DNA of 16,602 bases from JBBSEZ01 sp038239195 (GCA_038239195.1 JBBSEZ010000213.1:1-16602); one strand, 5' to 3'. Shown: positions 1 through 7,630, counted from the first letter of the stretch. Translations and numbers: made by a program. The notes: generated by a model not told the origin, from the letters alone.

Positions 1-22
1 GACGCCCGGCCCTGGGCATTAT

Positions 23-144
23 CTATGCAACCCCGCGCCCTTCGGGTGCAATTGTGGGGGCCTGGCCCCCGACCGGCTGGGGGGGTATGGCTGGTCGGAG
101 GCCTGCCCCACACTATGCAACCCGAAGGGCGCGGTGTAGCATAG
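23..144. repeat. Long imperfect inverted repeat upstream of the PP2C gene
   Basis: The stretch 23-50 (CTATGCAACCCCGCGCCC followed by TTCGGGTGCA) is matched by the reverse complement of 116-144 over about 28 bases with a few mismatches. The similarity continues inward: GTGGGGGCC in the left arm pairs imperfectly with the right-arm stretch at 98-113, so about 120 bases can fold into one long hairpin. No open frame here looks like a gene. It could be a non-autonomous palindromic element or a structured leader or terminator between the unseen upstream gene and the phosphatase; the sequence alone does not decide. Confidence 0.7.
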
Positions 145-222
145 AGAAGGCCCTGGCACGGGCGACGCCCGCGGTGGTCGAGGAACGATTGGCCGATCAC
201 GCCAGACAAGAAAGAAGCGAAC

Positions 223-1539
223 GTGACTCGTTTCGACCAGATCGAGCATGCGTGTCTGACTGACGTGGGCGTTCGCCGCAACCACAACCAGGACAGCTAC
301 GCCATTCAACTCGCCGTCGATGAGGACGGTTGGCGGCAGCGCGGCCATCTCTTCCTCGTCGCCGACGGCATGGGCGCGCATGCCGTCGGGGAGAAGGCAA
401 GCGAGCAAGCCGCCGCCGTTATCCCGCACACCTACCACAAGCACGCCCAGTCCGGCCCCACGGGCGCCCGCGATGCGCTCCGGCGGGCCTTCGTCGAGGC
501 CAACGCCAGCATCCATGCCTGCGGCCAGGCCAACCGCGAGTTCGAGGGCATGGGGACGACCGGGACCGCCCTTCTCCTGCGGCCCGAAGGGGCATGGGTC
601 GGCCACGTCGGCGACAGCCGCGTCTACCGCATCCGCGGTGGCGCCATCGAGCAGCTCAGCTACGACCACAGCCTCGTCTGGGAGTACGCCCGCATCCAGC
701 ACATCGACCCCGACGAGGTCGAGGACATCCCCAGCAACGTCATCCACCGCTGCCTGGGGCCCGAGGCGTTCGTTCAGGTGGACGTCCACGGCCCGCACGT
801 CGTCCACCCTGGCGACATCTATCTCCTGTGCAGCGATGGCCTGAGCGGGCAGGTGTCCGACCCCGAGATCGGCGCGGTGGCGAGCGTGCTTCCGCCGGCC
901 GAGGCGTGCCGCTTCTTGATCGACCTGGCCAACATGCGCGGCGGACCGGACAACACGACGGTCGTCATCGTCCGCATCGGCAGCGGGGCAGAGGCCAACG
1001 GGGTGGCGCGCCCGCTGACGTTCCCGAGCCCGAAGCGGCCGTGGAACGTGCGCGTGCAGGTGCCCTGGTGGGCGGTGTCGCTGACGGCGGGCACGGCGCT
1101 GGCCCTGGCGGCGGTCGCCCTCGCCAACGATCGCATGCCGGGCGCCCTGGTCGCCTTCGTGCTGGCCGCCGGCTCCATCGTGGCCGGCCTGATCGGCCTG
1201 CTGCTGCACTACCGGCGCGAGAAGAACCGTTCCGACGACGAGGACAACCCGCCCCCGCCCATCCACCGCCGGGCCAACTGCCGCATCGAAAGGCCGCTGC
1301 TCGACCGGCTGGCCAAGGCGCTGCGCACCCTGAAGCAGCGCGCCGACGAGAAGCACTGGGAGCCGGACTGGAACGCCTACCACGAGCACAACGCCGCCGC
1401 CGACGCGCTGCTCCAGAAGGGCGACGTCCCCGGTGCCTTCCGCGAATACTGCCGGGCCATGCTCCCCCTCACCCGTGCCCTGCACGACCGCCGCCAGAAG
1501 GAAGAAGTGTTCACGCCGGTGTGGGACAAGATGCGCTGA
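223..1539 (+). CDS. PP2C-family Ser/Thr protein phosphatase with C-terminal membrane hairpin
   Basis: 438 aa starting at GTG (223), behind a weak purine-rich stretch. Residues 1-252 form a complete bacterial PP2C (PPM) domain, a Mn/Mg-dependent enzyme that removes phosphate from Ser/Thr. Visible motifs are RNHNQDS (N22, D24), VADGMGAHAVGE (metal ligand D48, G49), GMGTTGTAL (110-117), VGDSR (D131), CSDGL (D205) and GGPDNTT (D243), so all metal-binding acidic positions are present. Two hydrophobic helices follow (about 282-301 and 308-329), then a charged Pro-rich linker and a helical tail of about 90 residues resembling a TPR-like pair (GDVPGAFREYCRAM). No signal peptide is seen; the catalytic domain should lie in the cytosol, anchored at its C-terminal side. 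Such enzymes usually counteract Hanks-type kinases, but none is in the window. Substrate unknown. Confidence 0.93.
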   Translation: MTRFDQIEHACLTDVGVRRNHNQDSYAIQLAVDEDGWRQRGHLFLVADGMGAHAVGEKASEQAAAVIPHTYHKHAQSGPTGARDALRRAFVEANASIHACGQANREFEGMGTTGTALLLRPEGAWVGHVGDSRVYRIRGGAIEQLSYDHSLVWEYARIQHIDPDEVEDIPSNVIHRCLGPEAFVQVDVHGPHVVHPGDIYLLCSDGLSGQVSDPEIGAVASVLPPAEACRFLIDLANMRGGPDNTTVVIVRIGSGAEANGVARPLTFPSPKRPWNVRVQVPWWAVSLTAGTALALAAVALANDRMPGALVAFVLAAGSIVAGLIGLLLHYRREKNRSDDEDNPPPPIHRRANCRIERPLLDRLAKALRTLKQRADEKHWEPDWNAYHEHNAAADALLQKGDVPGAFREYCRAMLPLTRALHDRRQKEEVFTPVWDKMR

Positions 1540-1540
1540 G

Positions 1541-1670
1541 CCCCCTCACCCCCCAACCCCCTCTCCCACAAGGGGAGAGGGGGAGCGGGAGCGTGGACGG
1601 TCCGGAGAGAAGGTCGCGCCTCCCCGTCTGGCTCCCCCTCTCCCGTTCTGGGAGAGGGGGTTGGGGGAGG
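1541..1670. repeat. Two inverted GC-rich hairpin repeats between convergent genes
   Basis: There are two 11-bp hairpins. The first pairs 1557-1567 with 1573-1583 (loop ACAAG); the second pairs 1634-1644 with 1650-1660 (loop GTTCT). Both stems are CCCCCTCTCCC/GGGAGAGGGGG. The flanks also match in inverted order (CCCCAACCCC at 1551-1560 against GGGGTTGGGG near 1658-1668), so the whole segment is an inverted pair of one repeat unit. From memory, this CCCTCTCCC...GGGAGAGGG unit with a CCCCAACCCC flank occurs in many intergenic regions of unrelated bacteria. It lies between the ends of the phosphatase gene (+) and hemA (-), a good place for a bidirectional terminator, although there is no T-tract. 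Confidence 0.8.
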
Positions 1671-1675
1671 AAACC

Positions 1676-2962
1676 TCACTCCCGCAGCCGAAACAGCTTG
1701 CGCACCGCGTCGAGCAGCGTGTGCCCGTCCGGCGCCGGCGTCTCGTGGTGCGTCTCCTCCGCCAGCGCGCTGATCGGGCCGTGCAGGAACTGGTTTTGCA
1801 ACCGGCTGAACGCCTTCTCGATCGTCTTGCGGTCGTCGTCGCTCAACTTGCCGTTGAGTCGGCCGAACAGTTCCTTCAAGATCTCCTGCGACTTCACCTC
1901 GAACTCGCGCTGGAGGCTGCTGATCACCGGCCCGTTGCGCCGCCGCGCCCACTCCTTGAGAAACTTCTTCGTCTCCTGCTCGACGATGGCCTCGGCCGGG
2001 GCGACGTGCTCGCGCCGCTTCTCCAGCGTCGCCTCGCGAATCGACTTCAGGTCGTCGATGTTGAACAGGAACGTCTCGTCGCCGTCGTGGATGCGCGGGT
2101 CAAAGTCGCGCGGCACCGCGACGTCGAGGATCACCGCGCGCCGGCCCGCCCGCCGCCCCCGGATGCCTCGCCAGCGCTCGGCCGTCACGATCGGCTCCGG
2201 CGCGCCCGTCGTGCTCAACACGATGTCGGCCCGCGCCAGCACCTCGTCGAGCCGCTGCCACGGCACCGCCTCGCCGCCACAACCCTTCGCCACGGCCAGG
2301 GCCTTCTCGGGGCTGCGGTTGGTGACGAGGACGTGCTTCGGGCGCAGCTGCCTCAGGTGGCGCAGCGTGAGCTCGCCCATCTTGCCGGCGCCGATGACGA
2401 GGATGGTTTTGTCGCCGAAGTGGTCGAACACCTCGCGCACGTAGTCCACGGCGGCGCTGGAGACCGACACGTGGCCGTGGGCGATGCCGGTCTCGGTGCG
2501 CACCCGGCGGGCGGCGCCGCGGGCGTGCTGGAAGAGCGCGTTGAGCAGCGGGCCGGTACTCGACTGCCGGAGGGCGCGCTCGTACGCCTTCTTGACCTGC
2601 CCGGCGATCTGCCCTTCGCCGACGAGAAGGCTGTCGAGGCTGGCCGCGACGCGGAACAGGTGCCGAACGGCGTCGGAGCTCCGATGGACGTAGAGGTGGG
2701 GGCGAATGGATGCGGGCGGCAGGCGATGGAGCTCGGCGAGGAGGTCGGTCAGTTCGGCGTCGGGCGCGAGGGGGACAGCGCCGAGGGCGTGGCCGAGGTA
2801 GAGCTCGACGCGGTTGCAGGTGCTGAGGAGGACGGCCTCGCAGCCGAACCGGGCGGTGATGACGTCGAGGGCCCGCGCGAGCTGGTCGTCGGCGAACGCG
2901 AGCCGCTCGCGAACCTCGACGGGGGCGGTGCGGTAGCTGCAGCCGATCGCCAGCAGGATCAT
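1676..2962 (-). CDS. hemA: Glutamyl-tRNA reductase
   Basis: 428 aa, the usual family length. The enzyme reduces glutamyl-tRNA(Glu) to glutamate-1-semialdehyde with NADPH, the first committed step of C5 tetrapyrrole (heme) synthesis in the cytosol. The N-terminal catalytic domain opens with ILLAIGCSYRTAPVEVRE and holds the catalytic cysteine in LLSTCNRVELY (C49). SLLVGEGQIAGQVKKAYE (111-128) is the family signature. The Rossmann domain has VIGAGKMGE (189-197), VTNRS (213-217) and LDVAVPRDFD (279-288). The rest is the C-terminal helical dimerisation arm. The start at 2962 is fixed by family alignment and by the ATGA overlap with the stop of the upstream membrane-protein gene, so the two are translationally coupled. 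A much longer frame extends upstream but has no homology-like character. Confidence 0.97.
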   Translation of the reverse strand: MILLAIGCSYRTAPVEVRERLAFADDQLARALDVITARFGCEAVLLSTCNRVELYLGHALGAVPLAPDAELTDLLAELHRLPPASIRPHLYVHRSSDAVRHLFRVAASLDSLLVGEGQIAGQVKKAYERALRQSSTGPLLNALFQHARGAARRVRTETGIAHGHVSVSSAAVDYVREVFDHFGDKTILVIGAGKMGELTLRHLRQLRPKHVLVTNRSPEKALAVAKGCGGEAVPWQRLDEVLARADIVLSTTGAPEPIVTAERWRGIRGRRAGRRAVILDVAVPRDFDPRIHDGDETFLFNIDDLKSIREATLEKRREHVAPAEAIVEQETKKFLKEWARRRNGPVISSLQREFEVKSQEILKELFGRLNGKLSDDDRKTIEKAFSRLQNQFLHGPISALAEETHHETPAPDGHTLLDAVRKLFRLRE

Positions 2963-3762
2963 GGCATGCCCCCCACGCGGGGAGGGTGCGAGAGCACGAT
3001 GCAGCAGAGCAGCATGGCGAAGGCGGCGATGGTGAGCAGGGCGACCTGCCGGCCGCGCAGGTGATGAGCGAGGCGCAGGTAGAGGAGCAAGGCGAAGGCG
3101 AGCCAGAGCACGGTGGTGCTGATGACGGTCGAGTCGGTCCACGCCACGACGTCGCTGCCCTGAACGATGAGGATGGCGCCGGCGAGGACGCCGGCGGTGA
3201 GCAGGGGGAAGGCGAGGAAGATGGCCCGGCGGTTCATGGCCTCGAGGCGCTCGAGGCTGAGCAGGCGGAGCCCCTGTCCGGGGGGCAGCTTGGCGCGCAG
3301 GCGGTGGGCCTGGAAGAGGTACATGAGGCTGGCGACGAAGCCGACGCAGACGCCGACGGTGGCGAGGAAGATCAGCAGGCCGTGCAAGGCCCCGAGCGGA
3401 TGAGGGCCGACGAGGGGCTCCTTGCCGGCTTGCAACTCGGGCCCGCCGAAGGCGACGCCGATGCCGAGGAGGCCGAGGACGAGGGGGAGGACAAAGACGC
3501 CCCAGGCCTGCTTGCGATGGTGCAGGGCGCCGTAGACGTAGAAGACGGCGAAGACCCAGGCGAGGAAGAGGAGCCAGCCGAACGGGTGGATCAGGGGCGG
3601 GTGCTGGCGGTAGAGGTAGATGCTGTGGGCGAGCAGCCCGGCGAGCCCGAGGCCGAGGGCGAGCAGGCGAAAGACCGGCCGGGGCCGTAGCAGGTGCCAC
3701 AGCTCGAGGACGAGGGCCAGGCCGTAGCTGGCGAAGAAACAGACGACGGTGACGCGGGCCAT
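2959..3762 (-). CDS. HemX/CcsA-like cytochrome c assembly membrane protein
   Basis: 267 aa and strongly hydrophobic, with about eight predicted membrane helices (roughly 4-22, 29-51, 58-78, 86-104, 127-149, 179-200, 212-232 and 238-257). The last third carries AWTDSTVISTTVLWLAF (207-223), reminiscent of the Trp/Asp-containing region of CcsA/HemX proteins, and there are candidate heme-contacting histidines (H121, H127). In Bacillus-type operons a protein of this kind, HemX, precedes or follows hemA and affects its level; CcsA relatives move heme for cytochrome c maturation. Here the gene lies directly upstream of hemA and overlaps it by ATGA, which favours the HemX-like role. I start it at the ATG at 3762, where the first membrane helix begins; the frame runs about 120 residues further upstream as low-complexity Pro/Arg sequence without hydrophobic or family character. 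HemX and CcsA cannot be separated by eye. Confidence 0.85.
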   Translation of the reverse strand: MARVTVVCFFASYGLALVLELWHLLRPRPVFRLLALGLGLAGLLAHSIYLYRQHPPLIHPFGWLLFLAWVFAVFYVYGALHHRKQAWGVFVLPLVLGLLGIGVAFGGPELQAGKEPLVGPHPLGALHGLLIFLATVGVCVGFVASLMYLFQAHRLRAKLPPGQGLRLLSLERLEAMNRRAIFLAFPLLTAGVLAGAILIVQGSDVVAWTDSTVISTTVLWLAFALLLYLRLAHHLRGRQVALLTIAAFAMLLCCIVLSHPPRVGGMP

Positions 3763-3982
3763 TTGCCGTTGCCGGGGCCTCGGGTGCCGGGGGGAGGGCG
3801 GGGGCGGCGGGCCGGGAGCGGTGCCCCTGAAGGTAGAATGTAGCACCTCCGGTGTTGCGGGCAAAGGGGGGGCGCCCTGTTGCATCTTGGGGCCGCGCGC
3901 GGTAGCGTTGGGACAACGGCCAGCATGCCCTTCCCCGGATGGGGGAGGGCCCGCCGCATTTCCGAGTGCCAGGGAGCGCGTC
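3763..3982. promoter_or_regulatory. Divergent intergenic region with promoter-like boxes and a hairpin
   Basis: This space separates the starts of the hemX-hemA pair (-) and the STAS gene (+), so it must hold or lie near promoters for both. On the minus strand TTGCCC (3864-3859), 16 nt and TACATT (3842-3837) make a weak sigma70-like pair 74 nt before the hemX-like start. On the plus strand TAGAAT (3834-3839) is -10-like but lacks a clear -35. A 10-bp hairpin with one G-T pair (3927-3936 with 3941-3950, loop GGAT) sits in the leader of the STAS gene. None of these is strong enough to be more than a candidate. Confidence 0.3.
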
Positions 3983-4522
3983 ATGGCAGCACCGCAAGGC
4001 ATCGTGCGCGTCCGCCAGCAAGACCAGACGGCCACCTTCAAGGTCGAGGGCCGGGCGACGATGATCCAGAGCTTGCCCCTGCGCCGCCACGCCGAGCGCT
4101 GCCTGGCCGCGGGCGCCCGGTCGTTGCGCATCGACCTGCGCGACTGCGCCTACATGGACAGCACGTTCCTGGGCACCCTGCTCACCCTGCAAGTGCTGGC
4201 GAGCAAGCGCGAAAAGGGTGAGCTGACGCTGATCTCGCCGTCCCCCTCCTGCGGCAAGTTGCTCCAGCAGATGGGCTTGCACACGGTCTTCCGCACCGAG
4301 CCCGCCGACGAGGCGCCCGGGGGGACGTGGACCGAACTGGCGACGGGGATGGAGGACCTGACGTCGTTCAAGCGGAACGTGGCGGAGGCCCACGAGGAGC
4401 TGGCGAGCCTGCCGGGCCAGGCGGGAGAGCAGTTCCGGCAAGTGGCGCGCTGCCTGGCGCAGGCCGACGCCGTGAAACCGCCCACCCCCCCCTCGGGGAC
4501 GGAAGAGAAAAGAGGGCCGTAG
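3983..4522 (+). CDS. STAS-domain protein (anti-sigma factor antagonist type) with helical tail
   Basis: 179 aa. The ATG at 3983 has AGGGAG 8-13 nt upstream; a longer frame upstream is ignored because the STAS fold begins right at this start. Residues 7-108 read as a STAS domain: RVRQQDQTATFKVEGRAT (strands 1-2), SLRIDLRDCAYMDSTFLGTL (47-66) and LTLISPSPSCGKLLQQMGL (81-99). The MDST box (S60, T61) is where SpoIIAA/RsbV proteins are phosphorylated by an anti-sigma kinase and dephosphorylated by a PP2C phosphatase. The usual Gly after it is Phe here. Residues about 118-165 add a charged helical tail (FKRNVAEAHEELASLPGQ) not found in minimal antagonists. No kinase or sigma factor lies nearby; a PP2C gene is 2.4 kb away. 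The gene ends 1 nt before the convergent Uma2 gene end. The partner is unknown. Confidence 0.87.
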   Translation: MAAPQGIVRVRQQDQTATFKVEGRATMIQSLPLRRHAERCLAAGARSLRIDLRDCAYMDSTFLGTLLTLQVLASKREKGELTLISPSPSCGKLLQQMGLHTVFRTEPADEAPGGTWTELATGMEDLTSFKRNVAEAHEELASLPGQAGEQFRQVARCLAQADAVKPPTPPSGTEEKRGP

Positions 4523-4523
4523 C

Positions 4524-5450
4524 TCACGTCGCCGGGGCCGGCGGAACATCGGGCTGCGTCGGGAGCTGAGCGCGCAGCTCGCGGATCTGGCGCTCGAGGT
4601 CGGCGCGGGCGGCCTCGGCGGCCAGGGCCTTTTCCTGGGCGGCCCGCGCTTCCTGCTCGGCCGCCAGGGTCTTTTCCTGCGCCAGGCGAGCCTGCTTCTC
4701 GGCCGCCTCCCGTGCTGCCGTCGCTTCCCGCGCCTGCTTCTCCGCCGCCTCCAGCGCTTCGCTGATCGCCGTGTAATCGCCCAGCTCTTCCCCCGTGGTC
4801 GCATCGTACAGCACGATCCGATTCTGGATCGTGCCGAGCTTCAGTCCCAGCGGCTCGATCAACAGGCACCCGTGCTCGTCGAGCGGGATCGGCTCGTAGC
4901 GGTCCGAGAAGTAGCGATAGCCTCGGATCGTTGGCCAGTCGTCCACCTTCTTGCGATCGACGAGGACGTACCAGGGCACTTCGGCCTGGTGGTACTCGGC
5001 CAGCTTGGTCACCACGTCGTTGTTGCGCGAGCCCGGTGAGACCACCTCGAACAGCAGCGTCGGGCGCACTCCCTCCCGGGACACGTAGAAGCTGGGCCAG
5101 TCGTCGCTCTGGCGGTCCACGTCGAAGATGACCGACACGTCGGGGCTGTGATGGGGGATGCCCGGGACGTCCCAGTAGACGCCCGTGTCCTGGAGGACGA
5201 GGGCCCCTTTTGTCGGGGCGACGCGGTGCCCGATCACCGAGAAGAGGTAGTAGCACTCCTTGGCGTGCCGCAGGCCGTGCATGGGCTTGTCGTTCTCCTG
5301 GGGGTGAAGCAGGTCCCACAGGGTCAGCGGCAGGAGAACGAGTTGGTAGCTCCCGTCCGGCTGGCGGCGCCGCACCTCGCGGTGGCCGTAGCGGAAACGG
5401 TCGGCCTCCGCCGCAATCATCAGCTCGTCCTGGGCCGTCATCGTACGCAT
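4524..5450 (-). CDS. Uma2-family (DUF820) putative nuclease-fold protein with coiled-coil tail
   Basis: 308 aa. The start at 5450 is set by an excellent ribosome site, AAGGAGG at 5464-5458, 7 nt away. Residues about 30-215 match the Uma2/DUF820 family of PD-(D/E)xK nuclease-like proteins: SPDVSVIFDV (D104), LLFEVVSPGSRNNDVVTKLAEYH (129-153 region; E135, D145, K149) and VPWYVLVDRKK (158-168). The key acidic and lysine positions are present, so it may be catalytically competent. From about 225 to 298 comes an uninterrupted Ala/Glu/Lys/Arg coiled coil built from near-repeats of AAEKQAR and AAQEKALAAE, also visible as direct repeats in the DNA. Such tails are common in the many Uma2 paralogues of planctomycetes. 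It is the last gene of the minus-strand cluster, 50 nt after the prolyl oligopeptidase. The biological role of Uma2 proteins is not established. Confidence 0.9.
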   Translation of the reverse strand: MRTMTAQDELMIAAEADRFRYGHREVRRRQPDGSYQLVLLPLTLWDLLHPQENDKPMHGLRHAKECYYLFSVIGHRVAPTKGALVLQDTGVYWDVPGIPHHSPDVSVIFDVDRQSDDWPSFYVSREGVRPTLLFEVVSPGSRNNDVVTKLAEYHQAEVPWYVLVDRKKVDDWPTIRGYRYFSDRYEPIPLDEHGCLLIEPLGLKLGTIQNRIVLYDATTGEELGDYTAISEALEAAEKQAREATAAREAAEKQARLAQEKTLAAEQEARAAQEKALAAEAARADLERQIRELRAQLPTQPDVPPAPAT

Positions 5451-5500
5451 GGCAAGTCCTCCTTCCGCGGGGCCGTCCCTGGCCGCCCCGCGCCGGCATT

Positions 5501-7555
5501 CTACCCCATCATCCCGAGTTGCGAAAACAGGAAACAGTAGGTGTCCGTCACCTCCTCCACCACCTTGCCCCGTGGCTTCCCGGCCCCGTGCCCGGCACGC
5601 GGTTCCAGGCGCAGCAGCACCGGCCTGCCCGACGAACTGGCCGCCTGGAGGCGCGCCGCCATCTTGCGCGCGTGCAGCGCATCGACGCGCGTGTCCGACT
5701 CCGCCGTCGCCAGCAAGACGGCGGGGTAGGCCACGCCGTCGATCGCCCGGTGATACGGCGAGTAGGCGTGCAGAAAGCGGAACTGCTCGGCGTCGTCGGC
5801 GCAGCCGTACTCCGGCACCCACAGGCGGGCGATCAGGAAGTGGTGGTAGCGCACCATGTCGAGCAGCGGCACCTGGCAGACGACGGCCCGGAACAGCTCC
5901 GGCCTCTGCGTCAGCGCCGCCCCGACCAGCAGCCCGCCGTTCGACCCGCCCATGATCGCCAACCGCTCGGGGCTGGTAAAGCCCTCGGCGATCAGCCACT
6001 CGGCCCCGGCCAGGAAGTCGGCGAACGAGCTCTGCTTGTTGCCCAACATTCCGGCCTTGTGCCAGCCTTCGCCGTTCTCCCCGCCGCCGCGCAGGTTGGC
6101 GATGGTCAGCACGCCCCCGCACTCCAGAAAGGCGAACCGGCTGGCGCTGAAGCTCGGCGTCAGGCTGATGTTGAACCCGCCGTAGCCGTAGAGCAGCGTC
6201 GGGTTGTTCCCGTCCTTTTTCAGCCCCTTGCGATGCGCCAGGAACACGTTGACGGAGGTGCCATCGCGCGAGGCGTAGGCGTGCTGGCTCACCTCGTAGG
6301 CGTCGAAATCGACGTCGGCCTCGACCTGGCCCCAGAGGTCGATCTCGCCACTCTTCAGATCGAGATGGTAGACCGTTTGCGGCAAGGTAAACGACTGGAA
6401 GCCGAAGTACAGCTCGTCGCCGTCCCACTCGCTGCCCATCCCGCTGAGCGTGCCGAGCGTCGGCAGGTCGATCTCGCGGCGGAAGTTCCCCCGGGAATCG
6501 AACCAGCGCAGCCGCGACGACGCCCGCACCATGAACTGCGCCAGCAGGTGTTCCCCGACCGCGACGGCGCCTTCGAGCACGTCCTCGCCTTCCGGCACGA
6601 TCTCCGCCCAGTCGGCGCGGTCCGCTCGGGTGGGGTCGATGCGAAAGAGCCGGTAGCGCGGCGCCCCGTCGTTCGTGTGGACGTAGAAGCGATCGTTGCG
6701 GACGGTGACGTGAAAGAGCGCCTCCACGCCCTCGACGAGAGGGACAAAGCCGATTTCGGGACGATGCCGGTCCTTGAAGTAGACTTCGCTCTTGACCCAA
6801 CCCTGCGAGACGGTCACGACGAGCCAACGGCCATCGGGCGAGAGGCGGACGTCCGGCCAATCTTCCCTGGCGCGCCCGGCCCCGAACACCTCGCCGTCAG
6901 AGGCCGGATCGGTGCCGAGACCGTGCAGGTAGACGTGCCGGTGATAGGCCTCCTCCCCGGCGGACACGCTGCCCGGGGAAGGATAGCGGGTGTAGTAGAA
7001 GCCGCTGCCGTCGGGGAGCCAGGCCAGGGCACAGGCGCGGGTGCGGTCGATGACGTCGGGGAGGTCGGCGCCGGTCGCCACGTCGCGGACGTACAGCGTC
7101 GATTGTTCGCTGCCGTTCTGGGACAGCCCAAAGGCGAGCCGGCCGCCGTCGCGGCTGGGATACCACCAGTCGAGGGCCACGGTGCCGTCGGCCGCGAGGA
7201 CGTTGGGGTCGAGGAGCGCGCGGTCGGGCCCGTCCCGGCCGTCGCGGACGTAGAGCACCGCCTGGTTCTGCCGCCCGTCGCGCCGCCAGAAGAAGAGGCG
7301 GCCCTTGACGGGCGCGGGCACCCCCAGAGAGCCGACCGCCAGCAAATCGTCGAGCCGCGCCTGGAGCGCCTCGCGCCCCGGGACGGCGTCGAGCACGGCG
7401 CGCGCGTGGGCGTTTTGCAGGTCGGTCCAGGCGCGTACTTCGGGGCTCGTTGCGTCTTCGAGCCAGCGGTACGGGTCCGGCACTTCGACGCCGTGCAAAA
7501 CGTCGAGGACGGGGTCGGTGCGCGTCGGCGGAGGGTTGTTGGACATTCGAGACAT
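5501..7555 (-). CDS. Prolyl oligopeptidase family serine peptidase (S9A)
   Basis: 684 aa, the family's usual length, cutting short peptides on the carboxyl side of proline. The N-terminus has the typical HGVEVPDPYRWLED (20-33). A beta-propeller covers roughly 70-400 and an alpha/beta-hydrolase domain the rest. The hydrolase domain shows YGYGGFNISL, NLRGGGENGEGWHKAG, the nucleophile box MGGSNGG (S538), the acid in ESDTRV (D621, with the substrate-site Arg two residues on) and AGHGAGKP (H656), so the catalytic triad is intact. No signal peptide is visible; it is probably cytosolic. I use the ATG at 7555, which has AAAAGGG about 7 nt upstream; an ATG three codons in (7546) is possible. It follows the small protein by 75 nt and precedes the Uma2 gene by 50 nt, so co-transcription is likely. 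The family call is secure; the true peptide substrate is unknown. Confidence 0.95.
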   Translation of the reverse strand: MSRMSNNPPPTRTDPVLDVLHGVEVPDPYRWLEDATSPEVRAWTDLQNAHARAVLDAVPGREALQARLDDLLAVGSLGVPAPVKGRLFFWRRDGRQNQAVLYVRDGRDGPDRALLDPNVLAADGTVALDWWYPSRDGGRLAFGLSQNGSEQSTLYVRDVATGADLPDVIDRTRACALAWLPDGSGFYYTRYPSPGSVSAGEEAYHRHVYLHGLGTDPASDGEVFGAGRAREDWPDVRLSPDGRWLVVTVSQGWVKSEVYFKDRHRPEIGFVPLVEGVEALFHVTVRNDRFYVHTNDGAPRYRLFRIDPTRADRADWAEIVPEGEDVLEGAVAVGEHLLAQFMVRASSRLRWFDSRGNFRREIDLPTLGTLSGMGSEWDGDELYFGFQSFTLPQTVYHLDLKSGEIDLWGQVEADVDFDAYEVSQHAYASRDGTSVNVFLAHRKGLKKDGNNPTLLYGYGGFNISLTPSFSASRFAFLECGGVLTIANLRGGGENGEGWHKAGMLGNKQSSFADFLAGAEWLIAEGFTSPERLAIMGGSNGGLLVGAALTQRPELFRAVVCQVPLLDMVRYHHFLIARLWVPEYGCADDAEQFRFLHAYSPYHRAIDGVAYPAVLLATAESDTRVDALHARKMAARLQAASSSGRPVLLRLEPRAGHGAGKPRGKVVEEVTDTYCFLFSQLGMMG

Positions 7556-7574
7556 CGGAGGGCCCTTTTGGAGT

Positions 7575-7600
7575 GCGCCGATTCATCGGCGCTTTCTTTT
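7575..7600 (+). terminator. Terminator-shaped hairpin facing against the operon
   Basis: GCGCCGA (7575-7581) pairs perfectly with TCGGCGC (7586-7592) around TTCA, followed on the plus strand by TTTCTTTT (7593-7600). This is the form of a Rho-independent terminator for plus-strand transcription, yet the genes on both sides are on the minus strand. It may stop antisense transcripts, or act in the minus-strand RNA as a processing or stability hairpin between the small-protein and peptidase genes. Confidence 0.45.
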
Positions 7601-7630
7601 CCTCTTTTCGAGGGCGTCGCAGCACCCTCT

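Noticed and set aside
330..3064. Long plus-strand frames (330-2444, 1433-3064) and a minus frame 19-1485 across the phosphatase and hemA genes
   Set aside because: They are Arg/Ala/Pro/Gly-rich shadows caused by high G+C; the phosphatase and HemA frames carry complete family motifs.
2963..4804. 1042-residue minus frame extending hemA upstream
   Set aside because: The upstream part runs antisense to or out of frame with the HemX-like and STAS genes, has no family character, and HemA's own N-terminus is exact at 2962.
4524..5450. Uma2 protein as part of a defence or restriction system
   Set aside because: Uma2 genes are numerous in planctomycetes without defence neighbours, and nothing here (methylase, helicase, toxin) supports such a system.
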